A DNA stretch of 64,000 nt from Agromyces lapidis (GTDB lineage Bacteria; Actinomycetota; Actinomycetes; Actinomycetales; Microbacteriaceae): positions 434,001 to 498,000 of the forward strand of contig NZ_WBIQ01000001.1 in the NCBI RefSeq assembly GCF_009749405.1, written 5' to 3'. Positions 52,930 to 64,000 of the stretch are shown here, one piece after another (within the stretch, counting starts at the first letter, position 1; every line of letters begins with the position of its first letter). Both the position numbers and the translations under genes were made by a program. Under the pieces are notes generated by a model. That model made no database searches, was not told where the DNA came from, and saw only the letters and a list, made by a program, of their open reading frames with translations.

Positions 52930-53748
52930 ATGACTGCCATCTACGACTGCTCGGTCGACTCCCAGTTGCTCACCGGCATGCGACTCGCCCGCGGCGCGAT
53001 CGGACGCGGCGAACTCGTCGTCATCCCGACCGACACGGTCTACGGCGTCGCGGCCGACGCCTTCGACGCCAAGGCCGTCGCGCGCCTCCTCGAGGCGAAG
53101 GGCCGCGAGCGCACCTCGCCGCCGCCCGTGCTGATCCCCGGGCTGCCGACGCTCGACGCCCTCGCGAGCGAGGTGCCGCCCGCCGTGCGCGACCTCGTCG
53201 GCGAGTTCTGGCCGGGCGGGCTGACGGTCATCCTCCGTGCGCAGCCCTCGCTCCAGTGGGACCTCGGCGAGACCCGCGGCACGGTCGCCCTGCGCATGCC
53301 CGCGAACCCGATCGCGCTCGAGCTGCTCTCCGAGACGGGGCCGCTCGCGGTCTCCTCGGCGAACCTCTCGGGCCTGCCCTCGGCGACGACCGCCGCCGGT
53401 GCCGAGCAGATGCTCGGCGAGTCGGTCGCCGTCTACCTCGACGGCGGCGAGGCCGGTTCGGGCTACGAGGCGATCGGCGAGCGCCCGGGCGACACCTCCT
53501 CGACGATCGTGGATGCCACGGGGCTCGGCGAGCACGGGGGAGTGCTCCGCATCGTGCGTGCCGGAGTCATCTCGCGCGAGCGCATCGCCGCGGTCGTCGG
53601 CGAAGAGCTGCTGGCGCCCGAGGCCTCCGCCTCCGAGGCATCCGCCCCCGTCGACGATGCGGTCGACGCAGCCGGGCCCGAGGCCTCCGCCTCCGAGGCA
53701 TCCGCCCCCGTCGACGAGGCCGATGAGGCGGGCGCCGCCGCCTCATGA
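52930..53748 (+). CDS. tsaC: L-threonylcarbamoyladenylate synthase
   Basis: 272 residues, YrdC/Sua5 fold at about 12-212: GELVVIPTDTVYGVAADA, KGRERTSPPPVLIPG, FWPGGLTVILRA and SSANLSGLPSATT. It makes threonylcarbamoyl-AMP for t6A37 in ANN-reading tRNAs. The C-terminal 60 residues are a low-complexity tail with two copies of PEASASEASAPVD, not part of the catalytic fold and not the Sua5 domain. Stop overlaps the next ATG (ATGA). Confidence 0.9.
   Translation: MTAIYDCSVDSQLLTGMRLARGAIGRGELVVIPTDTVYGVAADAFDAKAVARLLEAKGRERTSPPPVLIPGLPTLDALASEVPPAVRDLVGEFWPGGLTVILRAQPSLQWDLGETRGTVALRMPANPIALELLSETGPLAVSSANLSGLPSATTAAGAEQMLGESVAVYLDGGEAGSGYEAIGERPGDTSSTIVDATGLGEHGGVLRIVRAGVISRERIAAVVGEELLAPEASASEASAPVDDAVDAAGPEASASEASAPVDEADEAGAAAS
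53616..53717 (+). repeat. 60-base tandem repeat in the 3' end of tsaC
   Basis: Identical 42-base blocks at 53616-53657 and 53676-53717, period 60 bases, in frame. They encode the Ala/Ser/Glu/Pro-rich tail. Confidence 0.85.
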
Positions 53749-54950
53749 CCCTCTTCCTCTCGCTCGCGCTGCTGGCCGCGCTCGTCACCTTCGGCGGCTC
53801 GATCGTCGTCTGGAAGCTCAGCCTGAAGTACCGCTTGTATCCGAAGATCCGCGAGCGCGACGTGCACACCCGGCCGACGCCGCGGCTCGGCGGCATCGCG
53901 ATGTTCGTCGGCATCGTCGTCGCGATCGGCGCGGCGGCCTTCGTGTCGAGCCTCGGGGTGTCGCGGTTCTCGAACGTCTCGATCATCTTCGAGAACCCCG
54001 GCCAGATCCTCGCGATCCTCGGCGCGGCGCTGCTCATCGTGGCGATGGGCGTCGCCGACGACATCTGGGACCTCGACTGGACGACGAAGCTCGCGGGCCA
54101 GTTCATCGCCGGCGGGCTCATCGCCTGGCAGGGCGTCACGATCGTGTCGCTGCCGATCGCGGGCATCACGCTCATCCCGTCGTGGCTGAGCGCGACGCTC
54201 ACGGTCTTCGTCATCGTGCTCGTGATGAACGCGGTGAACTTCATCGACGGGCTCGACGGGCTCGTCGCGGGCGTCTCGCTCATCGCCAACGGCGTGTTCT
54301 TCCTCTACACCTACCTGCTCGTGCAGCAGACCTCGCCGCTCAACTACTTCAACTTGGCGTCGCTGCTCGCGGTCATCGTGGTCGGCGCGTGCGCGGGCTT
54401 CCTGCCGCTCAACTGGCACCCCGCGAAGCTCTTCATGGGCGATGCGGGCGCCCTCCTCATCGGCCTCCTGACGGCGACGGCGGCGATCGCGGTGACGGGC
54501 ACGATCAACCCGGGCAGCGTCGGGTTCGAGAACCTCTTCGCCGCCTTCATCCCGATCCTCCTGCCGTTCGTGGTGCTCGTGATCCCGCTGCTCGACTTCG
54601 GCCTCGCGGTCGTGCGCCGGCTGAGCGCGGGCAAGTCGCCCTTCGCGGCCGACCGCAAGCACCTGCACCACCGCCTGCTCGACATGGGGCACTCGCACCT
54701 GAACGCCGTGCTCATCCTCTACGGGTGGACGGCAGTCGCTTCCGTCGGGTGCCTCCTCACCTACGTGCTGCCGACCTACTTCGGCGTCGACAGCGCCTGG
54801 GCCTTCGTCTTCCTCGGCGTCGGCTTCCTCGTCTGCGCCGTGATCACCCTCGCTCCGCTCGGCCGCCGCAAGCGCCTCACGATCGCCGCGGAGGAGCGCC
54901 CGAGCACGCCTCCGGCGGGGGCCGACGAACTCGAAGGTCCGGCTCGGTAG
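53745..54950 (+). CDS. wecA: Polyprenyl-phosphate GlcNAc-1-phosphate transferase (WecA/TagO-like)
   Basis: 401 residues with about eleven membrane helices. TPRLGGIAMF, the Mg-binding VADDIWDLDWTTKLAGQF, NFIDGLDGLVAGVSL, FMGDAGALLIGLL and the cytosolic DRKHLHHRLLDMGHSH are the motifs of the WecA/TagO/Rfe branch rather than MraY. It begins glycopolymer or arabinogalactan-type linker synthesis on decaprenyl phosphate. Its place upstream of the ATP synthase genes matches rfe in Mycobacterium. Coupled to tsaC by a 4-base overlap. Confidence 0.9.
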   Translation: MTLFLSLALLAALVTFGGSIVVWKLSLKYRLYPKIRERDVHTRPTPRLGGIAMFVGIVVAIGAAAFVSSLGVSRFSNVSIIFENPGQILAILGAALLIVAMGVADDIWDLDWTTKLAGQFIAGGLIAWQGVTIVSLPIAGITLIPSWLSATLTVFVIVLVMNAVNFIDGLDGLVAGVSLIANGVFFLYTYLLVQQTSPLNYFNLASLLAVIVVGACAGFLPLNWHPAKLFMGDAGALLIGLLTATAAIAVTGTINPGSVGFENLFAAFIPILLPFVVLVIPLLDFGLAVVRRLSAGKSPFAADRKHLHHRLLDMGHSHLNAVLILYGWTAVASVGCLLTYVLPTYFGVDSAWAFVFLGVGFLVCAVITLAPLGRRKRLTIAAEERPSTPPAGADELEGPAR

Positions 54951-54974
54951 AATCGGGCGACCCCCGACTGGAGC

Positions 54975-55460
54975 ATGATGACCGACGCACGTCCCGCACA
55001 GCCCGCCGACCGCACGCCGACCTCGAACCCGGTGCTGCGCCGCGCCCTCATCTGGGGCGGTGTGCTCGCCGCCGTGATCCTCGTGGTGAGCGCCGTGCTC
55101 GGCCTCGTCTTCGCCGGGCTCCCCGGCCTCTGGGGCGCCCTCATCGGCACCACCATGGCGGTGGTGTTCATGGGCATCACCGCGGCGAGCATCCTCGTCG
55201 CCAACCGCTTCTCGGGCAGCGACCTCTTCGTGGGCGCGTTCTTCGGCATCGTGCTCGGCGGCTGGCTCGTGAAGTTCATCGTCTTCATCGTGCTCGTCGT
55301 GCTCCTCAGGGATGCCTCGTGGCTCGACACGACCGTGCTGTTCCTCAGCCTCGTGGCCGGTGTTCTGGCCTCGCTCGTGGTCGACGTGCTCGTCGTCGCG
55401 AAGTCGCGCCTGCCCTACGCGAGCGACGTCGAACTGCCGAAAGCACCCGAAGACGACTGA
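54975..55460 (+). CDS. AtpI-like small membrane protein
   Basis: 161 residues with four membrane helices (about 25-47, 52-75, 88-112, 122-143) and charged ends. Position just before atpB and the topology fit the actinobacterial AtpI-like protein (Rv1303 type), thought to help c-ring or Mg2+ handling; sequence identity to AtpI itself is not evident. TAGAAT at 54948-54953 overlaps the wecA stop and could be its -10. Two adjacent ATG codons (54975 and 54978); the second has slightly better spacing from GGAG. Confidence 0.65.
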   Translation: MMTDARPAQPADRTPTSNPVLRRALIWGGVLAAVILVVSAVLGLVFAGLPGLWGALIGTTMAVVFMGITAASILVANRFSGSDLFVGAFFGIVLGGWLVKFIVFIVLVVLLRDASWLDTTVLFLSLVAGVLASLVVDVLVVAKSRLPYASDVELPKAPEDD

Positions 55461-55497
55461 ACTCGGTTCTGAATTCGTCTGCTCGTAGAAGTCTTGC

Positions 55498-55503
55498 TAG
55501 AGT
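55498..55503 (+). promoter_or_regulatory. Probable -10 element of the atp operon
   Basis: TAGAGT, in a 97-base gap that is less GC-rich than its surroundings. Transcription from about 55510 would cover atpB and all downstream atp genes. Confidence 0.4.
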
Positions 55504-55557
55504 ATTCCCGATCCCCCCACGGTTCTGCCCTCATCACGCATGGGCGAACCGAGGTCC

Positions 55558-56421
55558 ATGTTCGTCGTCGCGAGAGCCGAGCTCCACGCCCCGAAACAGG
55601 AGAAAGCGCTGCTAGCACACGCTCTGAACCTGCTGGTTCCGACTGCCACCGAAGACGGTGAGTTCCACGGTCCGTCGATCGACGAATTCTTCCCGGGAGC
55701 GTTGCTCTTCGAAGGCACCGCCTTCGAGATCAACCGCATCATGCTCGTCCGCTTCGTCGCGGTCATCGCACTGTTCCTGGTCTTCTGGCTCGGCACGCGC
55801 AACATGCGCGTCGTGCCCGGCCGATTCCAGAGCCTCGTCGAGATGGGCCTCGACGTCGTGCGCGTCAACATCGCCGACGACCTGCTCGGCAAGAAGGACG
55901 GCAAGCGGTTCCTGCCGATCCTCACGACGATGTTCTTCATGATCCTGTTCATGAACCTGACGGGTGTCATCCCCTTCCTGAACATCGCCGGCACCTCCGT
56001 CATCGGCGTGCCGCTCGTGCTCGCGATCGTCGCGTACATCACCTTCATCTACGCGGGCGTCAAGAAGAGCCCCAAGAACTTCTTCAAGAACTCGCTCTTC
56101 CCCTCGGGCGTGCCGTGGCCGGTGTACATCATCGTCACGCCGATCGAGCTCATCTCGACGTTCGTGATCCGCCCGATCACGCTGACCCTGCGACTCATGA
56201 TGAACATGATCGTCGGTCACCTCCTGCTCGTGCTCTTCTTTGCAGCCACGCAGTTCTTCGTCTTCCAGCTCAGCGGCTGGTGGACCATCGTCGGTGCCGG
56301 CACCCTGGCCTTCGGACTCGCGTTCACGCTGTTCGAGGTCCTCGTCGCCGTCCTGCAGGCCTACGTCTTCGCACTTCTCACCGCGGTCTACATCCAGCTC
56401 GCGGTCGCAGAAGAGCACTGA
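55558..56421 (+). CDS. atpB: ATP synthase F0 subunit a
   Basis: About 287 residues from the ATG at 55558, with six membrane helices. TPIELISTFVIRPITLTLRLMMNMIVGHLLL carries the essential Arg of the half-channel, and VLQAYVFALLTAVYIQLAVAEEH is the usual end. The start is unsure. ATG 55558 has GAGG upstream and ATG 55540 has nothing, but both add residues not expected before LLAHALNLLVPTATE. A strong AGGAG (55598-55602) sits seven bases before a CTG at 55609 that would begin exactly there. Confidence 0.9.
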   Translation: MFVVARAELHAPKQEKALLAHALNLLVPTATEDGEFHGPSIDEFFPGALLFEGTAFEINRIMLVRFVAVIALFLVFWLGTRNMRVVPGRFQSLVEMGLDVVRVNIADDLLGKKDGKRFLPILTTMFFMILFMNLTGVIPFLNIAGTSVIGVPLVLAIVAYITFIYAGVKKSPKNFFKNSLFPSGVPWPVYIIVTPIELISTFVIRPITLTLRLMMNMIVGHLLLVLFFAATQFFVFQLSGWWTIVGAGTLAFGLAFTLFEVLVAVLQAYVFALLTAVYIQLAVAEEH

Positions 56422-56450
56422 GCCCGGGCGCCCGCCCGAAGCATCCCTAA

Positions 56451-56699
<249 letters not shown>

Positions 56700-56727
56700 T
56701 CCACCCGCCGCAACTGAGGAGGCCAAC

Positions 56728-57291
56728 GTGCTTCATGCAGTACTGAGCGCTGCAACCGAGGGTGGCGAGACGCACAGCCCGGTGATTCCGGAGCTGTACG
56801 ACATTCTCTGGTCGTCGGTCTGCTTCGTCATCATCCTCGTCTTCTTCTGGAAGTACGTGCTCCCGCGCGTCCAGAAGCTGCTCGACGAGCGTGCTGAGGC
56901 GATCGAGGGCAACATCGCGAAGGCCGACGAGGCCCAGCGCAAGGCCGAGGCCGCTCTCGAGGAGTACACGGCGCAGCTCGCCGACGCCCGCACCGAGGCC
57001 GGTCGCATCCGCGAGACGGCTCGTGAGGACGGCAAGAAGATCGTCGCCGAGGCGAAGGACACCGCCACCGTCGAGGCCGCTCGCGTCACCGCGAGCGCCC
57101 AGGCGCAGATCGAGGCGGAGCGCCAGACCGCGCTCGTCTCGCTCCGCTCCGAGGTGGGTACCCTCGCCATCGATCTCGCCTCCGGCGTGATCGGCGAGTC
57201 GCTCTCCGACGACGCGAAGGCGACTGCGGTCGTCGACCGTTTCCTCGCCGACCTGGAGGCCTCCGAGGCCACCGCCGGAGGGAAGAAGTAA
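56728..57291 (+). CDS. atpF: ATP synthase F0 subunit b
   Basis: 187 residues. One membrane helix at about 27-46 (SVCFVIILVFFWKYVLPR), then a long amphipathic coiled coil rich in Ala, Glu, Lys and Arg forming the peripheral stalk. A single b gene rather than the b'/b-delta fusion of mycobacteria. GTG start with TGAGGAGG upstream. Three bases separate its stop from atpH. Confidence 0.94.
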   Translation: MLHAVLSAATEGGETHSPVIPELYDILWSSVCFVIILVFFWKYVLPRVQKLLDERAEAIEGNIAKADEAQRKAEAALEEYTAQLADARTEAGRIRETAREDGKKIVAEAKDTATVEAARVTASAQAQIEAERQTALVSLRSEVGTLAIDLASGVIGESLSDDAKATAVVDRFLADLEASEATAGGKK

Positions 57292-57294
57292 CCC

Positions 57295-58089
57295 ATGGGT
57301 AGCGCTACGAGAGAGGCCCTGGCCGGGTCGCGGGCTGCGCTCGCCGAGCTCGGCCGGGTCGAGCTTGACGTCGCCGAGGGCCTCCTCGCCGCCGGCCGCG
57401 TGATCGGCTCGTCGACGCAGCTGCGCTCGGCGCTCACCGACCCCGAGGCGGATGCCACGCAGAAGCGCGCGCTCGTCGAGCGCGTCTTCGGTGCGCAGCT
57501 GCCCTCGGTCGCGGTGACGCTGATCGTGACCGCTGCGTCGAGCCGCTGGTCGAGCGGCGGGGACTTCCTCGCCGGGATCGAGGAGCTGGGTTACCGCATC
57601 GCGGCCGACTCGGCAGCGGAGGGCGTCGACATCGACGCCGAGCTCTTCGCCTTCGACCGTGCGGTCGCGACCGACTCCGAACTCGAGCTCGCGCTCGGTT
57701 CGAAGCTCAGCGCGGTCGACGCCAAGTCGAAGATCGTCGATCGTCTGCTCGGCGGCAAGGCCTCCCCGCAGACTGTGGCGATCGTGCAGAACCTCGTGCA
57801 GCAGCCCCGCGGCCGCCGCATCGGCGAAGCCCTGCGGCACGCGGCCACCGTCGTCGCCGACCAGCGCGGCTTCGACATCGCGACCGTCACCTCGGCAGCA
57901 CCGCTCTCGTCCGAGCAGCTCGCCCGGCTCGAGCAGGGCCTCCAGGCCCAGTCCGGCCGACCCATCCGATTCGACACGATCGTCGATCCCGCCCTCCTCG
58001 GCGGGGTCCGCGTTCAGATCGGCGACGACGTCATCGACGGCAGCGTCGCCAGCCGCCTCAGCTCGCTGCGGCAGAAGCTTGCCGGCTGA
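57295..58089 (+). CDS. atpH: ATP synthase F1 subunit delta
   Basis: 264 residues, OSCP-like. Longer than the E. coli delta (177): the canonical helical domain and C-terminal beta part ([25 protein letters not shown]) are at the end, with about 80 extra residues in the N-terminal half, as in other high-GC actinobacteria. It joins the stalk to the alpha3beta3 head. Confidence 0.93.
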   Translation: MGSATREALAGSRAALAELGRVELDVAEGLLAAGRVIGSSTQLRSALTDPEADATQKRALVERVFGAQLPSVAVTLIVTAASSRWSSGGDFLAGIEELGYRIAADSAAEGVDIDAELFAFDRAVATDSELELALGSKLSAVDAKSKIVDRLLGGKASPQTVAIVQNLVQQPRGRRIGEALRHAATVVADQRGFDIATVTSAAPLSSEQLARLEQGLQAQSGRPIRFDTIVDPALLGGVRVQIGDDVIDGSVASRLSSLRQKLAG

Positions 58090-58181
58090 CGCCGGTTGAC
58101 CCCACGACCGGCGTCCAGCGCCGCCAGACAAACACACTGCATCCGGCGCCCATGAGGCTCGGCCCAGAAAAGGAAATGGCA

Positions 58182-59822
58182 ATGGCAGAACTCTCCATCA
58201 GCCCCGACGAGATCCGTTCGGCTCTCTCGGAGTTCGTCTCGTCGTACGAGCCGGGCCAGGCGCAGAAGACCGAAGTCGGGTACGTCACCGACGCCGGCGA
58301 CGGCATCGCCCACGTCGGGGGCCTCCCCTCGGTGATGGCGAACGAGCTCGTCCGCTTCGCGGACGGCACGCTCGGCCTCGCGCAGAACCTCGACGAAGAC
58401 GAGATCGGCGTCGTCGTGCTCGGCGAGTTCACCGGCATCGAAGAGGGCATGGAGGTGACCCGCACCGGCGAGGTTCTCTCCGTACCCGTCGGCGAGGGCT
58501 ACCTCGGCCGCGTCGTCGACCCGCTCGGCAACCCGATCGACGGTCTCGGCGAGATCACCGGCATCGAGGGCCGTCGCGCCCTCGAGCTGCAGGCGCCCGG
58601 CGTCATGCAGCGAAAGTCGGTGCACGAGCCGCTCCAGACCGGCATCAAGGCCATCGACGCGATGATCCCCGTCGGCCGCGGCCAGCGTCAGCTCATCATC
58701 GGTGACCGCCAGACCGGCAAGACGGCCATCGCGATCGACACGATCATCAACCAGAAGGCCAACTGGGAGTCGGGCGACATCAACAAGCAGGTGCGCTGCA
58801 TCTACGTCGCGATCGGCCAGAAGGGCTCGACCATCGCTTCGGTGAAGGGCGCCCTCGAAGACGCCGGCGCGATGGAGTACACCACCATCGTCGCCGCTCC
58901 GGCCTCCGACCCGGCCGGCTTCAAGTACCTCGCGCCGTACACCGGCTCGGCCATCGGCCAGCACTGGATGTACGACTCCAAGCACGTCCTCATCATCTTC
59001 GACGACCTGTCGAAGCAGGCCGAGGCCTACCGCGCCGTGTCGCTGCTCCTCCGCCGTCCGCCGGGACGCGAGGCGTACCCCGGTGACGTCTTCTACCTGC
59101 ACTCGCGTCTGCTCGAGCGTTGCGCGAAGCTCTCCGACGAGCTCGGCGCCGGCTCGATGACCGGTCTTCCGATCATCGAGACGAAGGCGAACGACGTCTC
59201 GGCGTACATCCCGACCAACGTGATCTCGATCACCGACGGCCAGATCTTCCTCCAGTCCGACCTCTTCAACGCGAACCAGCGCCCGGCCGTCGACGTCGGC
59301 ATCTCGGTCTCGCGTGTCGGCGGCGACGCGCAGGTCAAGTCGATCAAGTCGGTCTCGGGCACGCTGAAGCTCGAGCTCGCCCAGTACCGCTCGCTCGAGG
59401 CCTTCGCGATGTTCGCGTCCGACCTCGATGCCGCGAGCCGCCGTCAGCTGGCACGTGGTGCGCGTCTGACCGAGCTGCTCAAGCAGCCGCAGTACTCGCC
59501 CTTCCCCGTCGAAGACCAGGTCGTCTCGATCTGGGCCGGCACGAAGGGCCACCTCGACGAGGTGCCCGTCGAAGACATCCTGCGCTTCGAGAGCGAGTTC
59601 CTCGACTACCTGCGTCGCAACACCGACGTGTTCGAGGTGCTGCGTTCGACGAACAAGCTCGAGGACGAGACGATCCAGAAGCTCGAGTCGTCGGTCGCGA
59701 CGTTCAAGACCGAGTTCCAGACCGGTGAGGGCAAGCCGCTCGCCTCGGTGGGTTCGGAGCAGTTCGAGGCCATCGCCGCCGAAGACGTCAACCAGGAAAA
59801 GATCGTCAAGGGTCGCCGCTAA
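58182..59822 (+). CDS. atpA: ATP synthase F1 subunit alpha
   Basis: 546 residues. P-loop [14 protein letters not shown] at about 173, and the family signature [13 protein letters not shown]. Non-catalytic nucleotide site. The ATG at 58182 is chosen because AAGGAA lies seven bases upstream; the ATG at 58176 would be only one base from it. The C-terminus runs about 30 residues beyond the canonical end, less than the mycobacterial extension. The 92 bases before it hold only the ribosome site. Confidence 0.96.
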   Translation: MAELSISPDEIRSALSEFVSSYEPGQAQKTEVGYVTDAGDGIAHVGGLPSVMANELVRFADGTLGLAQNLDEDEIGVVVLGEFTGIEEGMEVTRTGEVLSVPVGEGYLGRVVDPLGNPIDGLGEITGIEGRRALELQAPGVMQRKSVHEPLQTGIKAIDAMIPVGRGQRQLIIGDRQTGKTAIAIDTIINQKANWESGDINKQVRCIYVAIGQKGSTIASVKGALEDAGAMEYTTIVAAPASDPAGFKYLAPYTGSAIGQHWMYDSKHVLIIFDDLSKQAEAYRAVSLLLRRPPGREAYPGDVFYLHSRLLERCAKLSDELGAGSMTGLPIIETKANDVSAYIPTNVISITDGQIFLQSDLFNANQRPAVDVGISVSRVGGDAQVKSIKSVSGTLKLELAQYRSLEAFAMFASDLDAASRRQLARGARLTELLKQPQYSPFPVEDQVVSIWAGTKGHLDEVPVEDILRFESEFLDYLRRNTDVFEVLRSTNKLEDETIQKLESSVATFKTEFQTGEGKPLASVGSEQFEAIAAEDVNQEKIVKGRR

Positions 59823-59870
59823 GGCGGACCCGGCGAACTGAACCGCTGACGTTAGGGATACAGGAGAGAC

Positions 59871-62251
<2,381 letters not shown>

Positions 62252-62253
62252 AC

Positions 62254-62514
62254 ATGGCCGCCCTCAACGTGAGCGTCGTCTCGGCCGACCAGGAAGTCTG
62301 GTCGGGCGAGGCGGCCATGGTGGTCGCGAAGACCGTCGAAGGCGAGATCGGCATCCTGCCGGGTCACGAGCCGATGCTCGCGATCCTCGCCGGCGGCGAG
62401 GTCCGCGTCACGCTGCCCGGCGGTGAGAAGATCACCGCGCGCGCCGAGGACGGTTTCCTCTCGGTGCAGTCCAACTCGGTGCAGGTCGTCGCATCTCGCG
62501 CCGAACTCTCCTGA
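62254..62514 (+). CDS. atpC: ATP synthase F1 subunit epsilon, beta-sandwich domain only
   Basis: 86 residues. It holds the N-terminal beta-sandwich (NVSVVSADQEVWSGEA, GEIGILPGHEPMLAIL, FLSVQSNSVQVVASRAEL) and stops where the C-terminal helical hairpin would begin; E. coli epsilon has 139. The helical part is the piece that inhibits ATP hydrolysis in other species, so this enzyme must be restrained another way. The stop is clean, with a good ribosome site for the next gene right after, so truncation by a recent frameshift seems unlikely. Confidence 0.93.
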   Translation: MAALNVSVVSADQEVWSGEAAMVVAKTVEGEIGILPGHEPMLAILAGGEVRVTLPGGEKITARAEDGFLSVQSNSVQVVASRAELS

Positions 62515-62524
62515 GGGGAAGCGG

Positions 62525-63097
62525 ATGCAGGGGGAGCAGCCGTTCGACCGCCAGTTCGGTGACCTGAGCGTCACCCAACTCATCGTCATGGCCGGGTTGC
62601 CGGGTGCGGGAAAGTCGACGATCGCCCAGATCGTCGGCGCCCGCCTCGGCGCCACGGTCGTGTCGGTCGACCCGATCGAGTCGGCCATCCTGCGCGCCGG
62701 CATCGATGCCGACCAGCCGACGGGCCTCGCGGCCTACCTCGTCGCCGAGGAGATCGCCGAGAAGGAGCTCGACTCCGGACGCACGGTGATCGTCGACGCG
62801 GTGAACGCCGCAGAGGCGGCTCGGCTGCAGTGGCGCGATCTGGCGGAACGAGCCGATGTGCGCCTGCGCGTCATCGAGGTCGTCTGCTCCGACGAGGAGC
62901 TGCACCGCGCGCGTCTCGAGAAGCGCGAGCGCGGGCTGCCGCATCTCGAGGAGACGACTTGGCGTGCCGTCGAGCAGAGCCTCGAGGGGTACGCCGCGTG
63001 GACCGGCCCCTCCTCGGCGCTGCCGCGCGTCACGATCGACAGCATCGAGACGCTCGGCACGAACGTCGACGCGGCGCTCGCCTTCATCGGCTCGTAG
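62525..63097 (+). CDS. P-loop kinase (AAA_33/zeta-toxin-like)
   Basis: 190 residues. Walker A is VMAGLPGAGKSTIAQIVGARL, then SVDPIESAILRAGI and DSGRTVIVDAVNA, and a lid region with RARLEKRERGLPHLEETTW. The pattern is that of small-molecule kinases of the AAA_33 group (chloramphenicol phosphotransferase/zeta-like); no antitoxin gene is adjacent, so a metabolic kinase is more likely than a toxin. GAGGGGAAG ribosome site ten bases after atpC. Its TAG shares a base with the next GTG. Confidence 0.75.
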   Translation: MQGEQPFDRQFGDLSVTQLIVMAGLPGAGKSTIAQIVGARLGATVVSVDPIESAILRAGIDADQPTGLAAYLVAEEIAEKELDSGRTVIVDAVNAAEAARLQWRDLAERADVRLRVIEVVCSDEELHRARLEKRERGLPHLEETTWRAVEQSLEGYAAWTGPSSALPRVTIDSIETLGTNVDAALAFIGS

Positions 63098-63858
63098 TGC
63101 GCATCCTCCTCCCGCCGTCCGAGACGAAACGCGACGGCGGCGCCGACGCGCCCCTCGCACTCGATGCGCTGTCATTCCCGACGCTGTCGGGCTCGCGCGA
63201 GCAGACGATCGCTGCGCTCGGCGCGCTCTCGACCGACGGCGATGCGATGATGCGCGCGCTGAAGCTCGGCCCGCGACAGGTCCCGGAGGTCGAGCGCAAC
63301 CGCCGGCTTGCGGTCGCGCCGACGATGGCGGCGATCGACCGGTACACGGGGGTGCTGTTCGACGCACTCGATGCCCCGTCGCTCGACGCAGCGGCTCGTA
63401 GGTTCGCAGGCCGCACGGTCGTCGTGCATTCGGCGCTGCTCGGGCTCGTCGGTGCGCTCGATCCCATTCCCGCATACCGGCTCTCGCACGACTCGAAACT
63501 GCCGGGGTTGCGGCTGAAGAGCCATTGGCGGTCGCCGATCGCCGAGGTGCTCGACAGCGAGTCGGGACTCATCGTCGACCTCCGGTCGGAGGGCTACGCC
63601 GAGCTCGGACCCGCCCCGGTGCGCCCGGGCAGCGTGTACGTGCGGGTCGTCTCGCTCGACGGCGCCGGACGCAAGCGCGCCCTCAACCACTTCAACAAGC
63701 AGGCCAAGGGCCGTTTCACTCGGGCCGTGCTCGAGGGGCGCCCCGAGCTCGAGAGCATCGACGATCTGCTCGGATGGGCCGACTCCGCGGGCTTCTCGAT
63801 GCACCTCGGGGAAGATCGCGGCGAGGCGCTGCCGCGCGAGATCGAACTCGTCGCCTGA
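63097..63858 (+). CDS. yaaA: YaaA-family peroxide-stress protein (DUF328)
   Basis: 253 residues. RILLPPSETKRDGG at the N-terminus, YTGVLFDALDAPSL in the middle and LNHFNKQAKGRFTRAVLEG near the C-terminus are the hallmarks of YaaA/DUF328, which in E. coli lowers free iron and protects DNA during peroxide stress. The fold binds DNA but no enzymatic activity is established. GTG start overlaps the P-loop kinase stop by one base (TAGTG). Confidence 0.85.
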   Translation: MRILLPPSETKRDGGADAPLALDALSFPTLSGSREQTIAALGALSTDGDAMMRALKLGPRQVPEVERNRRLAVAPTMAAIDRYTGVLFDALDAPSLDAAARRFAGRTVVVHSALLGLVGALDPIPAYRLSHDSKLPGLRLKSHWRSPIAEVLDSESGLIVDLRSEGYAELGPAPVRPGSVYVRVVSLDGAGRKRALNHFNKQAKGRFTRAVLEGRPELESIDDLLGWADSAGFSMHLGEDRGEALPREIELVA

Positions 63859-64000
63859 ATCGCCGCTCTCGCGATTCGAGGGCTGAGCGGCGGGGCTTGC
63901 AATCGGTCGGAGCGCGGCGACAGCGATGTGCAGCAGGGCGTGCCTGCCGCTGACCTGCGCACTGAACGGGAGCGGGAGGGGAGTGCGGCCGAATCGGCCC
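63859..64000. other. Downstream non-coding end of window
   Basis: 142 bases after yaaA with no convincing gene start, promoter or terminator. The last bases contain GGCCGAATCGGCC, a small palindrome at the window edge. Confidence 0.4.

Noticed and set aside
62525..63097. Zeta toxin of a toxin-antitoxin pair
   Set aside because: No small antitoxin gene upstream; the neighbour is atpC and the downstream gene is YaaA.

Overview
The window is about 70% GC and densely coded. It reads as the chromosome of a member of the Actinomycetota, most likely the family Microbacteriaceae (Agromyces/Leifsonia-like). The grounds are the order argS-lysA-hom-thrC-thrB-rho-prfA-prmC-tsaC-wecA-atpI-like-atpBEFHAGDC, an actinobacterial GuaB1, a DtxR/IdeR-type iron box, a short 86-residue ATP synthase epsilon subunit, and many genes with no leader whose start codon lies 6-7 bases after a TAnnnT -10 element. 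No phage, transposase, CRISPR array or rRNA was seen. There is one tRNA, Arg with anticodon CCG.

Layout. 1-4.5 kb: GuaB1 (GMP reductase-like), a leaderless proline/acid-rich upstream ORF, two coupled CNNM/CorC-type transporters and a glyoxalase-fold protein. 4.5-10.3 kb: Old Yellow Enzyme plus HAD pair, NnrD repair dehydratase, a GT87-like membrane glycosyltransferase, a thiamine-binding-fold protein and an MFS exporter behind a perfect palindrome. 10.3-13.4 kb: three coupled minus-strand genes for a sensor kinase, a membrane protein resembling a degenerate kinase, and a LuxR-type response regulator. 13.5-17.4 kb: metX, metY and a membrane acyltransferase. 17.4-23.1 kb: SDR, K+ channel, phosphoribosyltransferase / S51-like peptidase / Ung chain, GNAT and amidase. 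23.2-28.2 kb: an iron-siderophore uptake locus (ATPase, lipoprotein, fused permease, siderophore-interacting protein) under an iron box.

28.2-36.2 kb (mostly minus strand): a possible small metalloprotein coupled to a disulfide-reductase flavoprotein, an arginase-family enzyme, PspA with a TPM-domain membrane protein, tRNA-Arg, and a ROK regulator coupled to a lipoprotein. 36.2-46.3 kb: argS, an LmeA-like protein, the lysA-hom-thrC-thrB chain linked by 4-base overlaps, and rho with a long Arg/Gly/Gln/Asp-rich insertion. 46.3-55 kb: prfA, cysE and cysK (reverse strand), prmC, a TetR regulator with a divergent DrrAB-type ABC exporter, tsaC, wecA-like and atpI-like. 55.5-62.5 kb: complete ATP synthase operon, followed by a P-loop kinase and a YaaA-family protein.

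The most interesting signals are: the upstream ORF of the CorC gene, which looks like a Mg2+-sensing leader; four 3'-end hairpins sharing the outer arms CGGATGCC/GGCATCCG, together with apparent enrichment of GGATGC/GCATCC inside genes; the kinase/pseudokinase/regulator trio; the direct repeats and stop-codon hairpin after thrB; and a TetR operator placed between a -35 and a -10 element. All functional calls come from reading the sequence; no database search was run.
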